A stretch of DNA of 64,000 nt from positions 5,208,001 through 5,272,000 of the forward strand of contig NZ_AP026738.1 in assembly GCF_002157685.2 (NCBI RefSeq). Reading direction: 5' to 3'. Positions 32,171 through 40,663 of this stretch are shown piece by piece (positions within the stretch are counted from its first letter, which is position 1; each line of letters opens with the position of its first letter). The notes under the pieces are model-generated. The model was not told the origin of the DNA and did no database searches. It saw only the letters and a list, made by a program, of their open reading frames with translations. The translations under genes were made by a program, and so were the position numbers. The DNA comes from Comamonas thiooxydans. Lineage in GTDB: Bacteria; Pseudomonadota; Gammaproteobacteria; Burkholderiales; Burkholderiaceae_C.

Positions 32171-32815
32171 TCAGGCGACTGCTGCACTACCCGTGGTTTC
32201 ACTGCTGCTGGCCGCAGCCGTCGCCGTGCTGCTGCCGGCACTGCTCTTGCTCCAGGCGGAAGCGGAGGCATTGCTGGAACTGCTGGTGCCGGAACGGGTT
32301 CCTGCTTCGATCTGCCCCGTCAACTCGCCCCCCTCTTCGATCACCACCTTGCCATAGCGGATCGTGCCGCTGACCTTGCCGGAGCCATAGATCACCAGCT
32401 TTTCGCGCACCGTGAGAGTGCCGTCGAACTTGCCGTGGATTTCTGCGATATCGATCTCGGCCGTGCCGTGAAACGCCCCCTGCTCGGCAATCTTGATGAC
32501 GCGGGAGTTCATGGTCGCCTCGACCGTTCCTTCCACTACCAAGGTATCGCAGTCCGTGATTTCCACGCCCTTGAGCTTGATGTTCGGGCCGACGGTCAGC
32601 TTGCTGCCACCGTTTTCCTCCGCAAGAGGCGCGGTGGGAGCTGCAGTCGCAGCCGCACGCATGGTGCTCGATGATGCCGTGCCAAGACCCGCGTTACTCA
32701 GAGAGCTGGCGCCAGATGTCGCAGCGGTATTCGCTGTCGAAAGCCCGGTGACGGAACTGCGTGAAGGAAAGCTATCGTTTTCGCGTTTGCCGAAGAACGG
32801 GTTTTGCACAGCCAT
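32171..32815 (-). CDS. Bactofilin (polymer-forming cytoskeletal protein)
   Basis: The 214-residue protein carries a central bactofilin beta-helix, visible as repeats of short strands with glycine turns: KGVEITDCDTLVVEGTVEA, KIAEQGAFHGTAEIDIAEI, HGKFDGTLTVREKLVIYGSG, KVSGTIRYGKVVIEEGGEL. It is flanked by Ser/Ala-rich disordered tails, as usual for these proteins, which assemble without nucleotide into filaments under the membrane and help localise cell-wall or polar functions. The first residues MAVQNPFFGKREND resemble a membrane-targeting N terminus. AGGAG precedes the ATG. It stands alone, convergent with the thioesterase gene. Confidence 0.9.
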   Translation of the reverse strand: MAVQNPFFGKRENDSFPSRSSVTGLSTANTAATSGASSLSNAGLGTASSSTMRAAATAAPTAPLAEENGGSKLTVGPNIKLKGVEITDCDTLVVEGTVEATMNSRVIKIAEQGAFHGTAEIDIAEIHGKFDGTLTVREKLVIYGSGKVSGTIRYGKVVIEEGGELTGQIEAGTRSGTSSSSNASASAWSKSSAGSSTATAAASSSETTGSAAVA

Positions 32816-32967
32816 GGCGGGAATCTCCTAGTCAGAAAGTGCCATCCTATGCAGCATAAGTAGCAACATTTACCGTCATCTCGCAATAACGGTAAGCAAA
32901 GCTTTCACAAGTTTCAGTTACTTGCATGCATTGCCTGATCTCACACAATGAAAGATTTGGCAGCATC

Positions 32968-32989
32968 CGGGCAAGCGTTCACTTGCCCG
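32968..32989. repeat. Inverted repeat upstream of bactofilin
   Basis: CGGGCAAG and CTTGCCCG form perfect eight-base arms around six bases. No T run follows in either direction, so a terminator is unlikely; it may be a regulatory site or part of the spacer between the hotdog gene and the bactofilin promoter. Confidence 0.4.
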
Positions 32990-33056
32990 CCTTTGCAGCA
33001 CTTTTTGCTGTCAGTCCATATTTCGCTGGCGCTCTACGATCTCGTTTCAGAGATCG

Positions 33057-33569
33057 TCAAGAGACGATATAGGCCGCGGTGCCGGTAGAGAGCAGCTCGC
33101 CATCCACCGACAGAAACTCCATCTGAGTGTTCGCCACCCGCGAGCCAAGGCGCAGCACTCTGGCAGTGAGCAGAAATTCCTTGCCGATGCCGGGGCGCAT
33201 GTAGTCCACACGCAGATCGATTGTGCCCAGCCGGGAAAAACGATGCAGCCTTTGCGCGGGCGTATCGTCCATATGCTTGGCCGCAATGGCCGCCATCACA
33301 GCCAGCCCGCCCATGGAGTCCAGGCCGGCGCTGATCACGCCGCCATGAATGCGCTGGTAGGCCGAATGCCCGATCAGATCAGGTCGCATGGCGATATGTC
33401 CCTGCACCAGCGTGGGCGTGATCTCGCTGATCTTCAAACCGATCGTCTGGTTGAAGGCCACGCGCGTTTCAAAGATCTCGCGCAAGCCGGAGATGAACTC
33501 AGGCTCGAACTGCACGGACTCGGAAATTTCCTGCGCTGAATGACGGGACGGTACGGACCTGGATGTCAT
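33057..33569 (-). CDS. PaaI-type hotdog thioesterase
   Basis: A 170-residue single-domain thioesterase of the PaaI/YiiD kind. PDLIGHSAYQRIHGGVISAGLDSMGGLAV contains the hotdog helix with its conserved HGG, and DLRVDYMRPGIGKEFLLTAR and VANTQMEFLSVDGELLSTG follow the fold. ATG at 33569 is preferred to a TTG two codons upstream. It is the last gene in the run of fatty acid genes on the minus strand but stands behind two terminator-like structures, so it may have its own promoter. Likely substrates are acyl-CoAs released during beta-oxidation. Confidence 0.82.
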   Translation of the reverse strand: MTSRSVPSRHSAQEISESVQFEPEFISGLREIFETRVAFNQTIGLKISEITPTLVQGHIAMRPDLIGHSAYQRIHGGVISAGLDSMGGLAVMAAIAAKHMDDTPAQRLHRFSRLGTIDLRVDYMRPGIGKEFLLTARVLRLGSRVANTQMEFLSVDGELLSTGTAAYIVS

Positions 33570-33590
33570 AGGCAACCCTGAAAAGAGGTC

Positions 33591-33619
33591 AAAGAAAAAT
33601 CGCCCGGCAAGGGGCGATT
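33591..33619 (-). terminator. Terminator downstream of the enoyl-CoA hydratase gene
   Basis: AATCGCCC (33598-33605) pairs with GGGCGATT (33612-33619); on the minus strand the stem is followed by TTTCTTTG. It lies some 130 bases after the hydratase stop and just upstream of the hotdog gene. Confidence 0.75.
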
Positions 33620-33696
33620 CTCAGATCGGCACTGGTGCAAGCTGGCGAAACTGGCCTGGATTCGACACATGCCGAAATCCGGATGGCACTTTGGGT

Positions 33697-33777
33697 AAAA
33701 ACGCCACCCATCGCTGCGCTCGCCTTGCTGCCGCAATGTCTGACTTCAGCACTGGCTGAAGTCAGGGTGGCGTTTTT
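33697..33777 (-). terminator. Large structured 3' end built from the hydratase coding end
   Basis: AAAAACGCCACCC (33697-33709) pairs with GGGTGGCGTTTTT (33765-33777), 13 perfect bases, and an inner stem CTGACTTCAG (33740-33749)/CTGAAGTCAG (33756-33765) lies within. On the minus strand the outer stem ends in a run of five T. One arm of each stem is in the last codons or across the stop of the enoyl-CoA hydratase gene (stop at 33746). Confidence 0.65.
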
Positions 33778-34531
33778 CCATGAAGGCCGTCAGTGCTTCC
33801 TTGGCCGCAGGCTCGCGCAGCATGCGGGCGAAGACCGCGCCTTCTTCCACGATACGCTCGCCCACTGCCTTGGCCTGACCGCCCTTCATCAGGCGCTTGG
33901 TCTCGATCAGCGAGGACAGGGGCTTGCGCGCCAGCTTCCTGGCCTGGGCCTGTGCCATGGCATTGCATTCGCTGGGCGGCACCACGCGGTTGATCAGGCC
34001 CACCTCCAGCGCTGCTTCTGCCATGAAGGGCTCGCCCAGCAGCAGGGCTTCGGCGGCGCGGTGATAACCCAGCATCTGGGGCAGAAGCAGGCTGGATGCC
34101 GCTTCGGGGCATACGCCCAGGTTGATGAAGGGCAGCGAGAATGCGGCGTTGTCGCCGGCATAGACCAGATCGCAGTGCAGCAGCAGCGTGGTGCCAATGC
34201 CCACGGCCGGACCACAGACCGCCGCAATCAGCGGCTTGGGAAAGGCCGAGACTTCCTGCAGGAAACGCCACACAGGGGCATCGGCACCCATGGCACCGGG
34301 GGTTGAGGCCTGCTTCAGGAAGTCCGCAATATCGTTGCCTGCGCTGAAGATGGCGATGTCGCCCTGAAACACCACCACGCGCACACCTGCGTCGACCTTG
34401 GCGGCGGCCAATGCATCCGCCATCTGGGTGTACATGGCCTCGGTGAAGGAGTTCTTCTTCGCCGCACGGTTGAAGGTGATGGTGCACACGCCCTCTTCGG
34501 TGTGTACCAGGATGTCCTGGGTGTCGCTCAT
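33746..34531 (-). CDS. Enoyl-CoA hydratase/isomerase family protein
   Basis: The 261-residue protein has the crotonase fold: TITFNRAAKKNSFTEAMYTQ near the start, the oxyanion-hole segment FSAGNDIADF near residue 65, AAVCGPAVGIGTTLLLHCD near 105, and PFINLGVCPEAASS with an acidic residue where catalytic glutamates lie. ATG at 34531 starts MSDTQDILVHTEEG; the longer frame upstream overlaps the thioesterase gene and is not used. It is one of several genes in the beta-oxidation cluster and probably hydrates trans-2-enoyl-CoA or shifts a double bond. The last codons take part in a hairpin. Confidence 0.88.
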   Translation of the reverse strand: MSDTQDILVHTEEGVCTITFNRAAKKNSFTEAMYTQMADALAAAKVDAGVRVVVFQGDIAIFSAGNDIADFLKQASTPGAMGADAPVWRFLQEVSAFPKPLIAAVCGPAVGIGTTLLLHCDLVYAGDNAAFSLPFINLGVCPEAASSLLLPQMLGYHRAAEALLLGEPFMAEAALEVGLINRVVPPSECNAMAQAQARKLARKPLSSLIETKRLMKGGQAKAVGERIVEEGAVFARMLREPAAKEALTAFMEKRHPDFSQC

Positions 34532-34577
34532 GGTCTTGCCTTGTGAATGATGTGAACAGCTTGCCGGTTTCGGCGCG

Positions 34578-35411
34578 CTATTCCTTGTAGTAAACAATCT
34601 GGTGGCTGGTCGCCAGCATCTGACCGGACTGGCTCCACAGTTGGGCCGTCTGGTCAAAAAAGCCATTGCGGAACTCCTGCCCGCGCGCCTGCGCCAGCAG
34701 CAATCCGTCACCTGCTGCAGCCAGCTCCTCGCGTCCGGCATGGAAGTAGACAGTGATGGACACCGTACCCGCCGGCACGCGCTTGGCGCGGCGCAACCAC
34801 GCCCGTGGAAAGAACACATCGGAGACTGCAGCCAGCGACGCGAAATCCAGCGGACGCGGCGGATTGTCCCTCACCCAGAGTCGCGTCAGACTGTCGCGCT
34901 CGGCCCCGTCCTCATCACGCGGCAGGATTCCATCCACAAATCGCATCTCATAGCGGGTCAGCCACTCGGAAGCCTTGAACAGCGGCGGCACGCGCGGCAC
35001 CTCGGCTGCAGCCTGAACCTCGGGCATGGGCATATCGCTGACGCTCCAGGTCTGACGGCGTACCGCCGTCACGGCCGTGGCCGTGGTCACGACCTGAGGC
35101 TGGCCCTGGGCATCGGGCTGGGTGATCGTCAGCAGCCAGTGCTGGGTGGAGCGGTTGGTACGCACCGGGTTGGCGTCGATCTCAAACGTACCCGGCCCCA
35201 CGGCTGCCGCATAGTTGACGGTGATGGACAGCGGATCGCCCAGACACTGAGGGTGTTGCTGAATGGCCTGTACCAGGCTGGCCGCCGTGATGCCGCCGTA
35301 AGGGCCGACCATATTCCAGTAATCGGGCGAAGCCGTTCCCTGGTACTGATTGGGCACGCCCGTAGCGCTCAGCGCCACGGCACGATCAAAGGGGTGGAGG
35401 TCTGTGCTCAT
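34578..35411 (-). CDS. Acyl-CoA thioesterase, double hotdog (TesB-like)
   Basis: A 277-residue protein with two hotdog repeats. NMVGPYGGITAASLVQAIQQ is the first-domain helix and VNYAAAVGPGTFEI the following strands; the second half includes LTRLWVRDNPPRPLDFASLA, SDVFFPRAWLR and TVSITVYFHA, as in the TesB/acyl-CoA thioesterase II superfamily. ATG at 35411 begins MSTDLHPFDRA. The gene lies 37 bases after an alpha/beta hydrolase gene in the fatty acid operon and 46 bases before the hydratase. It would release free acids when acyl-CoA builds up. Confidence 0.85.
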   Translation of the reverse strand: MSTDLHPFDRAVALSATGVPNQYQGTASPDYWNMVGPYGGITAASLVQAIQQHPQCLGDPLSITVNYAAAVGPGTFEIDANPVRTNRSTQHWLLTITQPDAQGQPQVVTTATAVTAVRRQTWSVSDMPMPEVQAAAEVPRVPPLFKASEWLTRYEMRFVDGILPRDEDGAERDSLTRLWVRDNPPRPLDFASLAAVSDVFFPRAWLRRAKRVPAGTVSITVYFHAGREELAAAGDGLLLAQARGQEFRNGFFDQTAQLWSQSGQMLATSHQIVYYKE

Positions 35412-35448
35412 GATTGGCAGTGTTGCCCAAGGGCGGGAATGAAAGCCG

Positions 35449-36414
35449 TCAAACAGGTGACTCAAGCGGCCCGAACAAGGGTTTGCCTGGGCCACGGTCA
35501 CCGTCGCGCCAGCTCTGCAGCAAGGGCAACAGGGGCTGCCACAGTAGCTCACGCATCTCTTCCTTGAAATACCCCAGATGGCCTATGCGTCCGGAAGGAG
35601 CCAGGCCCGGATCGACACGCTCCAGCGTGCTGGGCGCACTTTTGTACCAGCCCACCAGCGCTTGCACGCTGGCCAGCGACATCATTTCGTCATCCTCGAA
35701 ATACAGCGCATGCAAGGGGTAACGGGCTGCCGCATAGGCCTCGGCCGCCCAGCGCCCCTCCGCCCCCATGGCGTACAGAGGATTCAGGCACCAGCGACGC
35801 CATTGCCAGATCACGCCTGCCGGCAGATCGCCCACAATGCCCAGCTTGCGCCCCGGAAACGCGCCGTACAAAGCAGTGACCAGCGGAGCGACGCCCCACC
35901 AGAACAGCCTGATCATGCGCTTGGTTGGCGCCGCGTTGTCGCGCCAATAACCGCTGCCGCTGCCCACGGACAGCAAGCCGTTGATGGGCAGGGGAATGGA
36001 AGCCAGGCCCGGCAATTGCGAGCCCACGCTATGGCCGATCCAGATCAGCGGCTGCTGGGGAAACTGCTGCTTGAGATGCGCTGCCACCAGTTCGCAGTCC
36101 TTGGCCCAGTCCAGCAGGTCGGCCCTGGCGTCGCGCAGCGCCACCTGCAACGACAGGCCATGGCCACGGTAGTCGAAGGTGGTGACGCCATAGCCCTGCT
36201 CCGCCAGCCAGCGGGCAAAGGCCTGGTAGTAGCTTTGCTGCACGCCCATGGCGCCAGCCACCACCACCTGCGCCAGCGGCGCTGCCGCCCTGGGCTGACA
36301 CTGGCGCAGCACCAGATGGGCCGAACCCACGGAGATGGGCAAGGCCATCTCCGTCCATTGCACGGCGGCTTGCGCCGGAGCTTGCACGGAGGCTTGCGAC
36401 TGGGCGGTCTGCAT
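35449..36414 (-). CDS. Alpha/beta hydrolase
   Basis: A 321-residue alpha/beta hydrolase. The nucleophile elbow is GHSVGSQ with Ser near residue 138, preceded by TTFDYRGHGLS near 83, where the oxyanion residue lies; the acid is probably in YFEDDEMMS and the His in GHLGYFKEEM near the C terminus. ATG at 36414 (MQTAQSQASV) lies 14 bases after the thiolase stop. The fold and the DYRGHGLS motif suggest a lysophospholipase or esterase-like enzyme. In this operon it could release fatty acids from esters, though the substrate is not evident. Confidence 0.83.
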   Translation of the reverse strand: MQTAQSQASVQAPAQAAVQWTEMALPISVGSAHLVLRQCQPRAAAPLAQVVVAGAMGVQQSYYQAFARWLAEQGYGVTTFDYRGHGLSLQVALRDARADLLDWAKDCELVAAHLKQQFPQQPLIWIGHSVGSQLPGLASIPLPINGLLSVGSGSGYWRDNAAPTKRMIRLFWWGVAPLVTALYGAFPGRKLGIVGDLPAGVIWQWRRWCLNPLYAMGAEGRWAAEAYAAARYPLHALYFEDDEMMSLASVQALVGWYKSAPSTLERVDPGLAPSGRIGHLGYFKEEMRELLWQPLLPLLQSWRDGDRGPGKPLFGPLESPV

Positions 36415-36428
36415 GGCGGCTGCGGCGT

Positions 36429-37625
36429 TCAGACGCGCTCGAAGATGCCTGCCGCGCCCTGGCCCATGCCCACGCACATGGTCACCATGCCGTACTTGAG
36501 CTGCTTGCGTTGCAGCGCATGCACCACGGTGGCGGCGCGGATCGCACCGGTTGCCCCAAGGGGATGGCCCAGTGCAATCGCACCGCCCATGGGGTTGACC
36601 TTGCTCTGGTCCAGACCCAGGGTGTTGATGACGGCCAGGGACTGGGCCGCAAAGGCCTCGTTGAGCTCGTACCAGTCGATATCGTCCTGCTTGAGACCCG
36701 CGTAACGCAGCGCGGCGGGAATGGCCTCGATAGGACCGATGCCCATGATGGCGGGCGGCACGCCCTTGCTGGCATAGCTGACGAAGCGTGCCAGCGGCGT
36801 CAGGCCGAAACGCTTGACGGCATCGCCGCTGGCAATGATCAGCGCGCCCGCACCGTCGCTGGTCTGCGAGCTATTGCCCGCCGTGACCGTGCCGCGCGCC
36901 GCAAACACGGTGCGCAGCTTGGCCAGGCCTTCCAGGCTGGTGTCGGGGCGCGGGCCTTCGTCCAGGCTCACGGTGCGCGTGCTGGCCACGGTTTCGCCGG
37001 TAGCGATGTTCAGCGTGCGGTCGGTGACTTCGATCGGCGTGATCTCGGCCGCGAACTCGCCGGCCTGCTGTGCGGCAATCGCGCGGCGGTGCGATTCGAG
37101 TGCAAACGCATCCTGCGCCTCGCGCGAGACCTTCCACTGCTGGGCTACCTTCTCCGCCGTCAGGCCCATGCCGTAGGCAATGCCCACATCGCCATCGCGC
37201 TCGAAGATGCTGGGCGAAAGGCTGGGCGCATTGCCCATCATGGGCACCATGCTCATGCTCTCCACACCGGCGGCAACCATCACATCGGCTTCACCGACGC
37301 GGATACGGTCCGCCGCCATGGCCACGGCCGACAGACCGGAGGCGCAGAAGCGGTTGACGGTGATGCCGCCGATGCTGGTGGGCAGTCCCGCCAGCACGGC
37401 ACCGATACGCGCCACGTTCAGGCCCTGCTGGGCTTCGGGAATCGCGCAACCGCAGACGATGTCCTCGATCGCCTTGGGGTCCAGGCCAGGCACCTGGGCC
37501 AGCGCCGCCTTGAGCGTGGTGGCCAGCAGATCGTCGGGACGGTAGTTGCGGAAAAAACCCTTGTGCGAGCGACCGATGGGCGTGCGCGTGGCAGCAACGA
37601 TATAGGCGTCTTGTACTTGCTTCAT
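36429..37625 (-). CDS. Acetyl-CoA acyltransferase (3-ketoacyl-CoA thiolase)
   Basis: Thiolytic cleavage of 3-ketoacyl-CoA, the last step of beta-oxidation. The 398 residues are the family norm. The reactive Cys is in VNRFCASGLSAV near residue 93, the His in GGAIALGHPLGATGAI near 350 and the second Cys in MCVGMGQGAAGIFE near the end. ATG at 37625 starts MKQVQDAYIVAATRTPIG; the upstream part of the frame overlaps the regulatory gap. It follows the fused FadB-like gene by 22 bases, the classic fadBA pairing. Confidence 0.94.
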   Translation of the reverse strand: MKQVQDAYIVAATRTPIGRSHKGFFRNYRPDDLLATTLKAALAQVPGLDPKAIEDIVCGCAIPEAQQGLNVARIGAVLAGLPTSIGGITVNRFCASGLSAVAMAADRIRVGEADVMVAAGVESMSMVPMMGNAPSLSPSIFERDGDVGIAYGMGLTAEKVAQQWKVSREAQDAFALESHRRAIAAQQAGEFAAEITPIEVTDRTLNIATGETVASTRTVSLDEGPRPDTSLEGLAKLRTVFAARGTVTAGNSSQTSDGAGALIIASGDAVKRFGLTPLARFVSYASKGVPPAIMGIGPIEAIPAALRYAGLKQDDIDWYELNEAFAAQSLAVINTLGLDQSKVNPMGGAIALGHPLGATGAIRAATVVHALQRKQLKYGMVTMCVGMGQGAAGIFERV

Positions 37626-37647
37626 TTTTGTTTCTCCTCGCTTCGCC

Positions 37648-40050
37648 TTAGTTGCGTACCGGTTTGCCAGTGTTGAGCATTCCGAGAATGCGTTCATGGG
37701 TCTTGGGGTGAGCAATCAGATGGCAGAAAGCCTTGCGCTCCAGGCTCATCAGATAGGCCTCATCCACCAGCGTGCCGGCATCGACATCGCCGCCGCAGAC
37801 CACATTGGCGATCAGGCCCGCAATATGCTGGTCGAACTCGCTGATGAAGCCGCCGTCGCGCATATTGACCAGCGAGCCCTTGATCGTGGCCTGGCCGCTG
37901 CGGCCCGCCACGGGGAAGCTGCGCTTGTGCGGCGCACGCCAGCCGCCGGCCGCCATGGCCTTGGCCTCGTTGATGGCGACAAACAGCACCTCGTCCTTGT
38001 GGGCCACAACGATGTCGCTGTCCAGCAGATAACCGAGCTTGCGCGACTCCAGCGCGCTGGTCCCCACCTTGGCCATGGCCGCCGCCGTGAAGCCTTCGGT
38101 CAGGAAGGGCAGCAAATCCTTGCCGGTGCTGGTGGCGGCATTTTCGGCAGCGCGACGGGCGATATAGGTCAGGCCGCCGGCGCCGGGAACCAGGCCCACC
38201 CCGACTTCCACCAGGCCGATATAGCTTTCCATATGGGCCACGCGACGCGCCGAGTACACCGCCATCTCGCAGCCGCCGCCCAGCGCCAGCCCGTGAATGG
38301 CAGACACCACAGGCACCTGTGCATAACGCAGGCGCAACATCAGATTCTGCAGCTCCTGCTCGATGCTCTCGATGGCGTCCGCTCCACCGATCACAAAGGC
38401 AGGCATGGTGGCCTCCAGGTCAGCGCCCACGCTGAAGGGTGCATCGCCGGACCAGATGACCATGCCGTCGAAGTCGCTCTCGGCCGTCTCCACCGCCTCC
38501 ATCAGACCTTCCATGACTTCGGGGCTGATGGCATGCATCTTGTTCTTGATGCTGGCGATCAAGATCTTGCCGTCCAGCGTCCAGGTGCGCAGCGCCCTGG
38601 TTTCGGCAATCGTCGTGCCAGCCGTCTGCCAGTCGGGCAGATCGGTTTCACCCAGCAGCTTTTCGGGGAACAGCTGACGCTCATACACGGGCAGCACACG
38701 GCGCGGCACGAATTGGTTCTGCGCAGGGCTCCACGAGCCATTGCCGGTGTGCACGCCGCCAGCCTCGGCCACCGGACCTTCGAAGACCCATTGGGGCAGC
38801 GGCGCCTTGCACAGCGCCTTGCCAGCATCGATGTCCTCTTGGACCATCCTGGCCACCTCCAGCCAGCCGGCTTCCTGCCACAGCTCGAACGGGCCCTGCT
38901 TCATGCCGAAGCCCCAGCGCATGGCCTGGTCCACATCACGTGCGCAATCAGCAATGGATTGCAGATGCACGGCGGCATAGTGGAAGCTGTTGCGCAGAAT
39001 GGCCCAGAGGAACTGCCCCTCCTTGCCCTCGGCATTGCGCAGCAGCTTCAGGCGCTCTGCGGCAGGCTTTTTGAGCATGCGGCCGTAGACCTCGTCGGCC
39101 TTGCCGCCAGCCGGAATGTAGTCCTCGCTGTCGAGTTCGAACTGGAAGATGTCGCGGCCGACCTTCTTGTAGAAGCCCTTCTTGGTCTTCTGGCCCAGGT
39201 TGCCCAGCTCGATCAGCTTGGCCAGCACGGGCGGCGTGCCGAAGCTGCCGTAGAAGGGATCGGTCTCCAGGCTCAGATTGTCCTGCAGCGTCTTGACGAC
39301 ATGGGCCATGGTGTCCAGGCCCACCACGTCGGCAGTGCGGAAGGTACCCGAGGAAGCGCGGCCCAGCTTCTTGCCCGTGAGGTCGTCCACCACGTCGAAG
39401 GACAGGCCGAAGTTCTCGACCTCCTTCATCGTGGACAGCATGCCGGCGATACCGATGCGATTGGCGATGAAGTTGGGCGTGTCGTGCGCGCGCACCACGC
39501 CCTTGCCCAGCGTACTGGTGACAAAGGCTTCGAGCTGATCCAGCACCTCGGCCTGCGTGGTGGGTGTGTTGATCAGTTCCACCAGCTGCATATAGCGCGG
39601 CGGGTTGAAGAAGTGGATGCCGCAAAAGCGCGGCTTGATGGCGTCGGGCAAGGCCTCGGACAGCTTGGTGATCGACAGGCCCGAGGTATTGGACGCCAGC
39701 AGCGCATGCTTGGCGACGAAGGGAGCGATCTTGTGATACAGGTCCAGCTTCCAGTCCATGCGCTCGGCAATGGCCTCGATCACCAGATCGCAGCCCTTGA
39801 GTAGCTTCATATGCTCTTCGTAGTTGGCCGGCTGAATCAGCTCCACATCATCGGCCACGCCGATCGGCGAAGGCTTGAGCTTCTTCAGATTGGCAATGGC
39901 ACGCTCTGCAATGCCGCTCTTGGAGCCTTCCTTGGCGGGCAGGTCGAACAAAATGACCGGCACCTTGACGTTGACCAGATGGGCGGCGATCTGCGCACCC
40001 ATCACGCCCGCGCCCAGCACGGCGACTTTTTTCACATTGAATCGGGACAT
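37648..40050 (-). CDS. Fused 3-hydroxyacyl-CoA dehydrogenase/enoyl-CoA hydratase (FadB-like)
   Basis: An 800-residue bifunctional beta-oxidation enzyme. The dehydrogenase is N-terminal, with the NAD motif VLGAGVMGAQIAAHL near residue 11, the catalytic His in GIHFFNPPRYMQLVE near 142 and VRAHDTPNFIANRI; the hydratase fold is C-terminal, from about residue 490, with KNKMHAISPEVMEGL, PFSVGADLEAT and GLALGGGCEMAVYS. This order is the reverse of E. coli FadB and is usual in betaproteobacteria. It lies upstream of the thiolase gene on the same strand and has no sign of damage. Confidence 0.93.
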   Translation of the reverse strand: MSRFNVKKVAVLGAGVMGAQIAAHLVNVKVPVILFDLPAKEGSKSGIAERAIANLKKLKPSPIGVADDVELIQPANYEEHMKLLKGCDLVIEAIAERMDWKLDLYHKIAPFVAKHALLASNTSGLSITKLSEALPDAIKPRFCGIHFFNPPRYMQLVELINTPTTQAEVLDQLEAFVTSTLGKGVVRAHDTPNFIANRIGIAGMLSTMKEVENFGLSFDVVDDLTGKKLGRASSGTFRTADVVGLDTMAHVVKTLQDNLSLETDPFYGSFGTPPVLAKLIELGNLGQKTKKGFYKKVGRDIFQFELDSEDYIPAGGKADEVYGRMLKKPAAERLKLLRNAEGKEGQFLWAILRNSFHYAAVHLQSIADCARDVDQAMRWGFGMKQGPFELWQEAGWLEVARMVQEDIDAGKALCKAPLPQWVFEGPVAEAGGVHTGNGSWSPAQNQFVPRRVLPVYERQLFPEKLLGETDLPDWQTAGTTIAETRALRTWTLDGKILIASIKNKMHAISPEVMEGLMEAVETAESDFDGMVIWSGDAPFSVGADLEATMPAFVIGGADAIESIEQELQNLMLRLRYAQVPVVSAIHGLALGGGCEMAVYSARRVAHMESYIGLVEVGVGLVPGAGGLTYIARRAAENAATSTGKDLLPFLTEGFTAAAMAKVGTSALESRKLGYLLDSDIVVAHKDEVLFVAINEAKAMAAGGWRAPHKRSFPVAGRSGQATIKGSLVNMRDGGFISEFDQHIAGLIANVVCGGDVDAGTLVDEAYLMSLERKAFCHLIAHPKTHERILGMLNTGKPVRN

Positions 40051-40132
40051 GAGCTATGTTCCATTAAGGGCCAGCGGCCTTGCCACGGACAAAGCATGGG
40101 ACTGAGGCGCTGGCTGTTTTTTGTCTTGAGAT

Positions 40133-40576
40133 TTACTGAACGCGAATCCAGGTCTGCGTACGCCAGAAAGGACCGATGGAGCCACGCACTTCCAGCTTCT
40201 GGCCTTCGTCGATGGGCGTCAGGCGCACGGTATAGGTCTTGCCGTTTTCGGGGTCGAGAATCCTGCCGCCTTCCCAGACCTCCTTGCCCTCGGCCTTCTT
40301 GACGCCGCTGATCAGCGTCATGCCCACCACGGGCTTGTCCTTGAGCTCGTCCTTGCACTCGGTGCACAGCGCATTCGGGTCCGCGCCCTTGCGCAGCAGG
40401 GCCTCAACCTTGCCCGTGACCACGCCGCCGGCCTCGGTGATCTTCACCTGCGCCTTGGGCGTGTTTTCCTTTTCATCCATGCTGCGCCAGGTGCCCACGG
40501 GCGACATCTGCGCCCAGGCGGCCGACATGCTGCCCGCTACCAATACAAGAGCTGCTACCGCTTTGATCTTCTTCAT
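40133..40576 (-). CDS. DUF2147 family secreted protein
   Basis: A 147-residue protein with a signal peptide (MKKIKAVAALVLVAGSMSAA, cut near AWAQ). The mature part has PVGTWRSMDEKENTPKAQVK, the pair of cysteines LCTECKDE, and WEGGRILDPENGKTYTVRLT, the DUF2147 pattern; the YTVRLTPIDEGQKLEVRGSI stretch suggests a small beta-barrel. ATG at 40576 is chosen as it begins a proper signal peptide. It sits between the acyl-CoA dehydrogenase and FadB-like genes; the same neighbour is known in other beta-oxidation clusters, but its role is unknown. Confidence 0.88.
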   Translation of the reverse strand: MKKIKAVAALVLVAGSMSAAWAQMSPVGTWRSMDEKENTPKAQVKITEAGGVVTGKVEALLRKGADPNALCTECKDELKDKPVVGMTLISGVKKAEGKEVWEGGRILDPENGKTYTVRLTPIDEGQKLEVRGSIGPFWRTQTWIRVQ

Positions 40577-40663
40577 TTCCTGGTCCTTTATATTCAAAAC
40601 AAGGGATGAATAGGCGCATGAAGCTACTCTTTCAATAGCAACACAGCATGCGCCTGCGGAACC

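Noticed and set aside
33037..33057. ACGATCTC/GAGATCGT hairpin at the end of the PaaI-type thioesterase gene
   Set aside because: No T run follows on the minus strand, and it overlaps the stop codon, so I did not call it a terminator.
37696..39804. A 702-residue plus-strand open frame opposite the fused FadB-like gene
   Set aside because: Low-complexity His/Gln/Leu-rich sequence antisense to a complete, motif-bearing gene; no ribosome site.
40616..40650. Repeat-like GCTACTCTTTCAATAGC between the DUF2147 and acyl-CoA dehydrogenase genes
   Set aside because: It resembles the ATAGCT family only loosely and makes no convincing stem.
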